From the NCBI GenBank assembly GCA_900546055.1, contig URBG01000051.1, positions 1 to 6,445 of the forward strand: a stretch of 6,445 nucleotides of DNA. The letters are read 5' to 3'. Positions 1-5,458 of this stretch are shown here, piece after piece. This DNA comes from an uncultured Mycoplasmatota bacterium (GTDB lineage Bacteria > Bacillota_I > Bacilli_A > RF39 > UBA660). A program made the translations under genes and the position numbers. The notes below the pieces were generated by a model. That model did not search any database and was not told the origin of the DNA. It was given only the letters and a program-made list of their open reading frames with translations. Position 1 is the stretch's first letter. Every line of letters starts with the position of its first letter.

Positions 1-13
1 GGGGGGGTATAAT
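1..13 (+). promoter_or_regulatory. Possible -10 box directly after a G-run at the window edge
   Basis: A run of seven G (1-7, possibly longer to the left) touches a perfect TATAAT (8-13). If this is a -10 box, transcription would start near 20 and give a leader of about 125 nt for the surface protein gene at 145. The -35 region lies outside the window, so the promoter cannot be confirmed. A weaker alternative is TTGAAA at 61-66, which lacks a well spaced -10. Confidence 0.35.
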
Positions 14-63
14 ATGAATAACAAGAAGCCTTTAAAAAAATTAATAAGTACCTATCATTATTG

Positions 64-82
64 AAAGCAAACAGTTTGTTTT
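64..82. repeat. Short palindrome in the surface-protein leader (operator candidate)
   Basis: CAAAC (68-72) and GTTTG (74-78) are perfect inverted arms around a single A at 73. The symmetry continues as AAA (64-66) against TTT (80-82), with one mismatch between. The compact odd-length shape suits a dimeric repressor site more than a hairpin, because a one-base loop cannot form in RNA. It lies 63 bases upstream of the start codon and overlaps the possible TTGAAA box. Its role is inferred. Confidence 0.3.
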
Positions 83-127
83 TAAATTTGTTATGTAATA
101 TTAATTAGATTAAGGTTAACTTGTGAG

Positions 128-134
128 AAAGGAG
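128..134 (+). promoter_or_regulatory. Ribosome binding site that sets the surface-protein start
   Basis: AAAGGAG ends 10 bases before the ATG at 145. The upstream in-frame GTG at 136 would lie one base from this site, too close for initiation, so ATG 145 is chosen. Confidence 0.75.
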
Positions 135-144
135 AGTGGAAAGA

Positions 145-1053
145 ATGGGGAAGTTTTTAAAAAACGTTTGTAGTTTGTTTGTCTGTGCATTTCTAGTTGT
201 ACCATTTGCTAATGTTAGTGCTGAGAATGTAAAAGAAGTTGCAACTTATGAAGATCTAGTTGCTGCTTTAAATGAAGGAGGTACTGTAACTTTAAAAAAT
301 GACATTGAAGTTACTGCACCAATAATAACTAACAAAGATGTAACACTTAATGGTGCCGGCTTTGAATTGAAGGCAACCTATACTGGTACTTCTGGAAACC
401 AAACAATTATTACATCTGGAAGCGGTACTTTAACTTTAAAGAACATCAAATTAATTGATTCACCAAAATATGGTGTTCAAGCCTACAAAGGTGGAAACGT
501 TGTGTTAGACGATGTTACTGTCAACAATAATTCTGAAAAGTATGGTGCTGTATTAATTAATGGTGGAACTGTTACAGTAAAAAGTTTAACTATGGCTAAC
601 AATAGCTATGGTATCGAATTTGCTGTTGGCGTAAATGTTACGGGCACTCCAGCATTAATCATGGATGGAGAAATCAAAGGTAACCAAAAAGATCCGATTT
701 ATGTAGATGTAGATCAAGTAAAAGAATTAAACGTTACAAACACTGAAACTTCAAAACAAAAAATATCTTTAAAAGATAATACAATTGTTTTAACTGACGG
801 GGAAAAAGTTGTAGCAACTTCAAATACCCTTCCTAATGGAACAGTTGTAGACGTTGACGGAACTAAAATGGAAGCTGCTGAACCTACAGTAACTCCAGGA
901 AATCCTGATACTGATAAAGATAATAACCAAACAACTACAAAAGATGAAATTAAAAACCCTAACACTTCAGATAATATTCTATTTATTATTGGAACATTAG
1001 CTGTTAGTGCTTTAGGTATTATTATTTCTAAAAAACAGTTAGCTAGAAACTAA
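145..1053 (+). CDS. Secreted beta-helix-like surface protein with sortase-type C-terminal signal
   Basis: A 302-residue protein built for export and probable covalent attachment to the cell wall. Residues 1-26 form a signal peptide: a short basic start (MGKFLKN), a hydrophobic core, and a probable cleavage site after ANVSA. Residues about 30-215 are rich in Gly, Val, Thr and Asn, with repeating short strands such as GGNVVLDDVTV and GGTVTVKSLTM. This resembles the right-handed parallel beta-helix (pectate-lyase-like) folds of adhesins and polysaccharide-binding proteins. A Thr/Asp/Pro-rich spacer (about 246-270) follows. The C-terminus has NPNTSD (271-276), a hydrophobic helix (about 277-294) and a basic tail (KKQLAR), the three-part layout of a cell-wall sorting signal, with NPNTS in place of LPXTG. 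No catalytic residues are recognisable, so enzyme activity is not claimed; adhesion or glycan binding is a guess. The gene stands alone and ends at a strong terminator. Confidence 0.85.
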   Translation: MGKFLKNVCSLFVCAFLVVPFANVSAENVKEVATYEDLVAALNEGGTVTLKNDIEVTAPIITNKDVTLNGAGFELKATYTGTSGNQTIITSGSGTLTLKNIKLIDSPKYGVQAYKGGNVVLDDVTVNNNSEKYGAVLINGGTVTVKSLTMANNSYGIEFAVGVNVTGTPALIMDGEIKGNQKDPIYVDVDQVKELNVTNTETSKQKISLKDNTIVLTDGEKVVATSNTLPNGTVVDVDGTKMEAAEPTVTPGNPDTDKDNNQTTTKDEIKNPNTSDNILFIIGTLAVSALGIIISKKQLARN

Positions 1054-1058
1054 CAATA

Positions 1059-1089
1059 AAAAAGACTATTACAAGATAATAGTCTTTTT
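1059..1089 (+). terminator. Rho-independent terminator after the surface-protein gene
   Basis: A 13-base-pair perfect stem (1059-1071 with 1077-1089) surrounds the loop CAAGA (1072-1076). The stem begins with an A-run and ends in TTTTT, so it could also work on the reverse strand. It starts 5 bases after the stop codon. Confidence 0.9.
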
Positions 1090-1154
1090 ATATGCAAACA
1101 TTAATCATGTAATATTATTTTCTAATAATTAAAGTATTTATAGAAAAAAACAAC

Positions 1155-1213
1155 TGCTGCCACACAATTATTGATTAAAAAGTATGTTTTTTTTAATAAA
1201 AAAATGTGCAGCA
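1155..1213. repeat. Long imperfect inverted repeat upstream of the DUF262 gene
   Basis: The outer arms are TGCTGCCACA (1155-1164) and TGTGCAGCA (1205-1213), complementary except for one bulged C at 1161. The inner arms, around TTGATTAAAA (1171-1180) and TTTTAATAAA (1191-1200), are also largely complementary, so the whole 59-base segment can fold back on itself. It ends 10 bases before the -35 box of the next gene and is not followed by a T-run on either strand. It is therefore unlikely to be a simple terminator. It could be a regulator site or a remnant of a small palindromic element. Confidence 0.6.
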
Positions 1214-1223
1214 CAAAAATAAA

Positions 1224-1252
1224 TTGACTTTTTTGTTATTATAGTATATCAT
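1224..1252 (+). promoter_or_regulatory. Sigma-A-type promoter of the DUF262 gene
   Basis: TTGACT (1224-1229) and TATCAT (1247-1252) are separated by exactly 17 bases and each differs from consensus by one base. Transcription would start near 1259, giving a short leader of about 19 nt that contains the ribosome binding site. Confidence 0.65.
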
Positions 1253-1263
1253 GTAATAAATAT

Positions 1264-1270
1264 AGGAGGT
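1264..1270 (+). promoter_or_regulatory. Ribosome binding site of the DUF262 gene
   Basis: AGGAGGT, a full Shine-Dalgarno sequence, lies 7 bases before a GTG codon at 1278. This supports GTG as the real start. Confidence 0.85.
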
Positions 1271-1277
1271 AATAAAA

Positions 1278-2459
1278 GTGGGAATTAAAATTAGTGAACA
1301 ATTAAAAAGAGATTCAATTACTGATCCGACAAAAGAGTCAAAGCCAGTTTCTCTTTTAAATTTGTGCAAAGCAATTGAAAGCGGAAATTTAACATTGCCA
1401 ATCTTTCAAACATCAATTAGATGGAATATAGATAAATGTATAAGTCTGTTAAATTTTCAATTGAGCGGTAAAGCAGCTGTTTCGCCAATATCAATTAATA
1501 TTATTAATAAAAAAGAAATTGGCGTACCACAAGTAACATTTATTGATCGTAGACTAATTAGCACAGATGAAATCCAAGGGAAGGAGTCAGTTAATGATGG
1601 TCAGCAGAGATTAACTTGTAATTACATGGTTTATACAAACAACGAAAAAATGAAAAATGTTGTTTTAGATATTTCAAAGGGCAAATTTTTATTAAATAGT
1701 GGAAATGTCAAAAAAAATCAGATACCAGCCGGAATTTTATATAACAAAAGTGATGAAGTTTTTAGTAATTATTTACAAGACCACAAAAGTCTTCAGCCGT
1801 TTGAAGTTCAAAATCTTTTAACTAAGATAAGAACTAAATTCATGGGGTATTATTATACTGTAAATTATGCTAAAGATTTGACAGAAAGCGAGCAACAAGA
1901 ATGGTTTATGGTTTTAAATTTAGCTGGTAGTACTATTCCTGAAACCCAGGTTAGATTAACTGAAATGTTAATAAAAGGCGTTGATTATTATCAAGAGTAC
2001 TCTAATAAATTTTTAGAAAGGTTAAATGCTGAGGGATTATCTAATTTAATAATAGTTAAAGCGACCGAAATTTCTATTCCATTGGCTTGTTTAAATCCAG
2101 CTTATGAAGTATTAATAAAAAAAGAACATGCTACAAATTTTAGCCCTATTCCGTCAGATGCTAAAGCAAGTGCTATAAGCAAATTGGAAGCATCTGAAAT
2201 TAGAACGATTTTTTCTATCACTTTAGATGCTATGGAAAATGCGCTATCATTCATTAAAAATAACAATTTACCAGAGCCTGATAGAATAGATAAGATTACG
2301 TATTTAATAGGAGTCTTTGCCTATCTTGGGACTTCAAATTTAAATAGTACTCAAAATGATTATTTAGTAAATTGGTATTATAATACCGATTTTACTAATA
2401 AAGATAATAGTGAAAAACGTAGAATGTTTGAAAAGTTAATCTCTGTAAAGTCATTATAA
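1278..2459 (+). CDS. Stand-alone DUF262-family protein (DGQQR motif), possible defence or nucleotide-dependent protein
   Basis: A 393-residue protein starting with GTG after a strong ribosome binding site. Three DUF262 (COG1479/GmrS-like) landmarks are visible: LPIFQTSIRW at 40-49, matching the usual IPxYQRxYxW segment; DGQQR at 107-111, the family's signature for nucleotide binding or hydrolysis; and a WFMVLNLAGSTIPETQVRL segment at 209-227, matching the family's N-x-x-G-x-x-L/I-x-x-x-x-x-R block. In the first motif the arginine after Gln is replaced by Thr45, and an Arg appears at 48. Known DUF262 proteins include the GmrSD type IV restriction enzyme and SspE, where DUF262 is joined to a DUF1524 HNH nuclease domain. 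Here residues 228-393 are mostly helical-looking and show no His-Asn-His pattern, so no nuclease is evident. It has its own promoter and terminator. A role in anti-phage defence is an inference from the family; the family assignment itself is fairly firm. Confidence 0.8.
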   Translation: MGIKISEQLKRDSITDPTKESKPVSLLNLCKAIESGNLTLPIFQTSIRWNIDKCISLLNFQLSGKAAVSPISINIINKKEIGVPQVTFIDRRLISTDEIQGKESVNDGQQRLTCNYMVYTNNEKMKNVVLDISKGKFLLNSGNVKKNQIPAGILYNKSDEVFSNYLQDHKSLQPFEVQNLLTKIRTKFMGYYYTVNYAKDLTESEQQEWFMVLNLAGSTIPETQVRLTEMLIKGVDYYQEYSNKFLERLNAEGLSNLIIVKATEISIPLACLNPAYEVLIKKEHATNFSPIPSDAKASAISKLEASEIRTIFSITLDAMENALSFIKNNNLPEPDRIDKITYLIGVFAYLGTSNLNSTQNDYLVNWYYNTDFTNKDNSEKRRMFEKLISVKSL

Positions 2460-2471
2460 CCATGTTATATT

Positions 2472-2505
2472 TCAACAAATTTATAATTAATTTGTTGATT
2501 TTTTT
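2472..2505 (+). terminator. Rho-independent terminator of the DUF262 gene
   Basis: A 10-base-pair perfect but AT-rich stem (2472-2481 with 2489-2498) surrounds a 7-base loop and is followed by seven T (2499-2505). It begins 12 bases after the stop codon. Confidence 0.8.
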
Positions 2506-2510
2506 AATCT

Positions 2511-2534
2511 AAAAACGAAAGTAATTTACTTTCG
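2511..2534 (-). terminator. Rho-independent terminator of the Sel1-repeat gene, overlapping its stop codon
   Basis: CGAAAGTA (2516-2523) pairs with TACTTTCG (2527-2534) around a 3-base loop. On the minus strand the stem is followed by five T (plus-strand A at 2511-2515). The first arm includes the last codons and most of the TAA stop. It lies 5 bases from the opposing terminator at 2472-2505, so the convergent genes are insulated in both directions. Confidence 0.75.
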
Positions 2535-4052
2535 CTTAAAAATAATTTCAATAGTATCAAACTTTTCTAATTTTTTCAAGGCTTGTTCTATTCTATTTTT
2601 ACACCCTTCATAATATGGTTTATTAATTAGTTTACCAACATACTCATTTACTATATCAATATTTTTTTCGTTACCAGTCTTAGTAAATTCGTTAATATAG
2701 ATATATATAAGTTCTTCTAAGGCCTCATCAACACCGTGAATAGCCGCGCTTTCAAACATCTTAATAGCTTTTAAACTATCTGCTTCCAAACCAATAGAAT
2801 AATTCCCATTTAAATAAAAATATTTTGCTAAGTTAAACAAAGCCCAATATTCTAGTGTTGCTTCTGGAACATTCAAAGCTAGCTGATAATAATGAAAGGC
2901 TTTACTCATATCTTGAAAGGTTCCAATTCCTTTTCTATAAAATTCTCCCACCTTATTACAAGCCCAGCTTTCCTCTAGTTCAGCGCTCTTTAAATAATAA
3001 TCAAATGCTTTTTCAAAGTTTTTTCTTTCTTCATATATTTTACCTAAATTATTATAAGCATAAACGTAATCAACTAAGGAAGCTTTTTCAAAATAAGTTA
3101 TCGCCATTTTCTCATCAATTTTGTGTCCAGGAATGTAGCCATTTAAATAAAATAATCCCATTGTATTTATTGCAGCTACACTTCCTAAAGTTTCTGCTTT
3201 TTTTAAATACTCAAAAGCAACTTTAAAATCTTCCTTAGTTTTTTTACCAAGCTGTCCATATAAAAACATTTGCGCAATTAACCAATTAGCTCTAGGATGA
3301 TTTTTAGAAGCCGCTATTTTTAAATATTCAAAAGCCTTAATATATCTTGGCTGTCCAATCATTTCACCTTTATATTCCATTTCACCTAATTCAAAACAAG
3401 CATAAGGATTTTCTTCTAAAGCTAATTTTTTAATAGAATAAAAATAATTCACGCCATCTTTTAGTTGTAGTTTTAAAAATTTTTCTAACTCGTTTATAGA
3501 TATATCAGTATTATTGAGCAAGTTTTCAATTATTTCTTTATTAGCTGCTTCAATATATATTGGTTGCTTTTTTTCTAATACGATAAAAAATAAAATATCA
3601 CTAATAACTATGATAAGCTCGTCATTTTCTATATTTTTATATAGATTTTTTGTAAATTCTTTTGAAACCTCGGTATCATTTTTTGCCAAATTATATAAGG
3701 ATAAAGCTAGTTTCTTAAGCAATTTTCCTTTACTAATATCACGATTATTAAAGTTCCCTTCTAAAATAAATCCAATATTAAATATAACCTTGCTTAATAT
3801 TAAATGATCATTTTCGTAGGCTATCTTGTATTTAAGATACTGTTCTTTAAATCTCTGCCCAATTTCACGGCAGCCAATACAATAATTGTTAATAGCCGAA
3901 TCACTAACTGTATCATCTTCAAAGATTGCATAAAAAATTTCAGGTTGGCTAGCAAAGCTCTTATTCACTGATATTTCTTTCACTAATCTGCAAAAATTTC
4001 CAAGCGATAAATGTTTATCATTATTGTTCATTTTAATAAAAGTTTGTTGCAT
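2526..4052 (-). CDS. Sel1/TPR-repeat protein with an uncharacterised N-terminal helical domain
   Basis: A 508-residue cytoplasmic protein with no signal peptide or membrane segment. Residues about 216-441 hold six Sel1-like (SLR) repeats of 32-42 residues, each with a core of the type A-x-x-x-L-G-x-x-Y-x-x-G followed by K-A-x-x-Y-x-x-x-A. Clear copies start near 216, 252, 291, 329, 361 and 399. Such repeats form helical superhelices that bind other proteins or peptides. Residues 1-75 form a separate domain with SFASQPEIFYAIFEDD (32-47) followed by VSDSAINNYCIGCREIG (49-65), which could be a helix-turn-helix-like pair; this is a guess. Residues about 80-210 are helical and unassigned. ATG 4052 is chosen because AGGTGA lies 5 bases upstream; the GTG at 4061 is part of that ribosome site. 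The gene is convergent with the DUF262 gene and divergent from the transporter. Roles could include regulation or scaffolding; the molecular function is unknown. Confidence 0.8.
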   Translation of the reverse strand: MQQTFIKMNNNDKHLSLGNFCRLVKEISVNKSFASQPEIFYAIFEDDTVSDSAINNYCIGCREIGQRFKEQYLKYKIAYENDHLILSKVIFNIGFILEGNFNNRDISKGKLLKKLALSLYNLAKNDTEVSKEFTKNLYKNIENDELIIVISDILFFIVLEKKQPIYIEAANKEIIENLLNNTDISINELEKFLKLQLKDGVNYFYSIKKLALEENPYACFELGEMEYKGEMIGQPRYIKAFEYLKIAASKNHPRANWLIAQMFLYGQLGKKTKEDFKVAFEYLKKAETLGSVAAINTMGLFYLNGYIPGHKIDEKMAITYFEKASLVDYVYAYNNLGKIYEERKNFEKAFDYYLKSAELEESWACNKVGEFYRKGIGTFQDMSKAFHYYQLALNVPEATLEYWALFNLAKYFYLNGNYSIGLEADSLKAIKMFESAAIHGVDEALEELIYIYINEFTKTGNEKNIDIVNEYVGKLINKPYYEGCKNRIEQALKKLEKFDTIEIIFKRK

Positions 4053-4057
4053 ATTCT

Positions 4058-4063
4058 TCACCT
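4058..4063 (-). promoter_or_regulatory. Ribosome binding site that sets the Sel1-repeat protein start
   Basis: On the minus strand AGGTGA lies 5 bases before ATG (4052-4050). The in-frame GTG at 4061-4059 falls inside this site and so is not the start. Confidence 0.65.
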
Positions 4064-4069
4064 GTTAAT

Positions 4070-4078
4070 ATTATATCA
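4070..4078 (-). promoter_or_regulatory. Extended -10 promoter of the Sel1-repeat gene
   Basis: The minus strand reads TGATATAAT, a TATAAT box with the TGn extension that can replace a -35 element; the segment 17 bases upstream (CACAAA) is indeed a poor -35. The expected start point, near 4063, would coincide with the ribosome site and give a leader of only about 11 nt. Confidence 0.5.
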
Positions 4079-4082
4079 TATT

Positions 4083-4120
4083 TCGTGGATATTTTGTGGA
4101 CTATAAAATAAATCGTGGAT
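4083..4120 (+). repeat. Three GTGGA-type direct repeats in the divergent promoter region
   Basis: TCGTGGAT occurs at 4083-4090 and again at 4113-4120, with a variant TTGTGGAC at 4094-4101. The outer copies are 30 bases apart, about three helical turns, and the middle copy is offset by 11 bases from the first. The cluster sits just upstream of the extended -10 of the Sel1 gene, where a -35 box would be, and spans the possible -10 of the transporter gene (TATAAA, 4102-4107). A shared regulator site is inferred. Confidence 0.45.
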
Positions 4121-4163
4121 TACCCAAGATGGTAAAACATTGCATTAACTACTATACTGTATT

Positions 4164-4170
4164 AGGAGGG
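4164..4170 (+). promoter_or_regulatory. Ribosome binding site that sets the transporter start
   Basis: AGGAGGG lies 9 bases before ATG at 4180. The reading frame is open upstream to a GTG at 4096, but that codon has no ribosome site and would add 28 residues ahead of a normal DAACS N-terminus. Confidence 0.85.
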
Positions 4171-4179
4171 AAAAATAAA

Positions 4180-5427
4180 ATGAAAAAACTGTGGAAAAAT
4201 TACAAAGGAACAATTATCCTTTTATTAGCAATTATCATTGGCGCGATTATGGGACTTATATTTAAAGAGGACGCCAATGTTGTTAAACCATTCGGAACAA
4301 TTTTTATAAATCTCATGTTAGTCATCGTTATTCCTTTAGTCTTTTTAACTATTTCAACGTCGATAGCTAAAATGAAATCACCAAAAAGATTAGGGAAAAT
4401 TATGGCAAGCATTGTTGGCGTATTTATATTTACTTCGTTAATTGCTGTCATCATTGGTGTTGTCACCACTTTTCCGGCAAAATTGGTAGAACCAGAAAAT
4501 GGCAAGGCAATTTTAGAATCAATGGAAACAGCTAGCAGTGTAGATACTGAAGAGCTTAATTTCTTAGAGCGAACTGCTGAAACTTTAACCGTTGATGATT
4601 TTACTAAATTGTTTACTAAAGATAATTTAATCGCCATAATTATCTTTTCGATGCTTTTTGGTGGTGCAATGCGTATGGCTAAGGATAAAGCTAAGCCACT
4701 ATTAAATGTTTTGGTTTCAGCCAATGAAGTCATTATGAAATTTATTAAACTAATTATGTATTATGCACCTATTGGACTTGGTTGCTATTTTGCATCATTA
4801 GTTGGAACTTTTGGTTCATCAATTGCCATAGGCTATGCTAAAACATTTATTTTATATACAATAGTAGCCGTTCTATTTTTCTTTATTGTATATACCTTAT
4901 ATGCCTTTATGGCTGGTGGAAAGAAAGGTGTAAAAGCTTTTTGGAAAAATATAATTCCACCAACACTTACTTCTTTAGCTACCTGTTCCTCAGCTGCGTC
5001 AATTCCCGTTAATGTTGAAGCTTCTAAGAAAATTGGAGTATCTGAAGATATTGCTGAAACAATAATTCCATTAGGCACAAGTTTTCATAAAGACGGATCA
5101 ATTATTGGTAGTGTATTTAAAATCATGTTCCTAGTTTGTTTATTTGGAACTGATATAAGTAGTTTCGAAGGTATTATGCAAGTAGTTTTAGTTGCTTTGG
5201 TAGCTAACCTATTAATTACTGCTGTCCCAATTGGTGGGGGAACAATTTCAGAAATGATGATTATTACCATGATGGGCTATCCAGTAGCTGCCTTACCAAT
5301 TTTAACAATAATTGCTACTATTATCGATCCACCAGCTACAATGCTGAATGTTACTGGTGATACATCATCTTCAATGTTAGCAGCAAGAATCACTGATGGC
5401 AAAAAGTGGATGAAAAAAACTGAATAA
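4180..5427 (+). CDS. DAACS-family (dicarboxylate/amino acid:cation) symporter, substrate uncertain
   Basis: A 415-residue inner-membrane secondary transporter of the glutamate-transporter fold, of usual family length. Many hydrophobic segments run from about residue 11 to 400. Family landmarks are in the right order: a PLVF segment (52-55); the Ser-rich HP1 loop CSSAASIP (269-276); the unwound TM7 segment, here SFHKDGS (301-307) instead of the common TINMDGT; the HP2 loop VPIGGG (349-354); and the TM8 signature DPPATMLNVTGD (383-394). Compared with archaeal GltPh, the aspartate D394, T398, N401 and D405 positions are kept (D383, T387, N390, D394). The D390 position is Ala379, and the R397 position, which binds the acidic side chain of aspartate, is Ala386. 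A substrate other than glutamate or aspartate, such as a neutral amino acid, is therefore likely. An insertion rich in Glu and Thr (about 102-140) separates early helices. It is monocistronic, ending in a bidirectional terminator shared with argH. Confidence 0.88.
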   Translation: MKKLWKNYKGTIILLLAIIIGAIMGLIFKEDANVVKPFGTIFINLMLVIVIPLVFLTISTSIAKMKSPKRLGKIMASIVGVFIFTSLIAVIIGVVTTFPAKLVEPENGKAILESMETASSVDTEELNFLERTAETLTVDDFTKLFTKDNLIAIIIFSMLFGGAMRMAKDKAKPLLNVLVSANEVIMKFIKLIMYYAPIGLGCYFASLVGTFGSSIAIGYAKTFILYTIVAVLFFFIVYTLYAFMAGGKKGVKAFWKNIIPPTLTSLATCSSAASIPVNVEASKKIGVSEDIAETIIPLGTSFHKDGSIIGSVFKIMFLVCLFGTDISSFEGIMQVVLVALVANLLITAVPIGGGTISEMMIITMMGYPVAALPILTIIATIIDPPATMLNVTGDTSSSMLAARITDGKKWMKKTE

Positions 5428-5432
5428 AAAAG

Positions 5433-5458
5433 AAAAACTCCGGTAAAGCGGAGTTTTT
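5433..5458. terminator. Bidirectional terminator between the transporter gene and argH
   Basis: AAAAACTCCG (5433-5442) and CGGAGTTTTT (5449-5458) form a perfect 10-base-pair stem around the loop GTAAAG. A GC-rich core flanked by A- and T-runs serves both strands. It starts 5 bases after the transporter stop, and its last bases overlap the TAA stop of argH (5459-5457). Confidence 0.9.

Larger units (their letters stand above)
1105..1258 (+). repeat. Direct repeat TCATGTAATA (two copies)
   Basis: TCATGTAATA occurs at 1105-1114 and 1249-1258, flanking the inverted repeat at 1155-1213. The second copy overlaps the -10 region of the DUF262 gene. The related ATGTAATATTA also occurs at 93-103, upstream of the surface-protein gene, and at 1107-1117. 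In AT-rich DNA some of this may be chance. Confidence 0.35.

Noticed and set aside
14..64. A 16-codon open frame starting ATG at 14 (MNNKKPLKKL...)
   Set aside because: There is no proper ribosome site; only the G-run and the TATAAT box precede it. It is short and its composition is what AT-rich DNA gives by chance.
1155..1213. The inverted repeat as a rho-independent terminator
   Set aside because: There is no T-run after the stem on either strand, and a strong terminator for the upstream gene already exists at 1059-1089.
1278..3000. A two-gene operon or toxin-antitoxin pair made of the DUF262 and Sel1 genes
   Set aside because: The genes are convergent, each has its own promoter and terminator, and the sizes do not fit a toxin-antitoxin pair. 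Functional linkage remains possible but is not shown.
2855..3226. Plus-strand open frame opposite the Sel1-repeat gene
   Set aside because: It is a shadow of the repeat-coding strand: Leu/Phe/Tyr-rich without domain features or a ribosome site.
3514..3807. Second plus-strand open frame opposite the Sel1-repeat gene
   Set aside because: It lies fully inside a convincing minus-strand gene and encodes a low-complexity Ser/Ile/Phe-rich product with no ribosome site.
4153..4158. TATACT as the -10 box of the transporter gene
   Set aside because: Transcription would begin inside the ribosome binding site at 4164-4170, and no -35 box is correctly spaced.
4200..4733. Minus-strand open frame opposite the transporter
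   Set aside because: It is a mirror of hydrophobic transmembrane coding, with no initiation signal and no family features.
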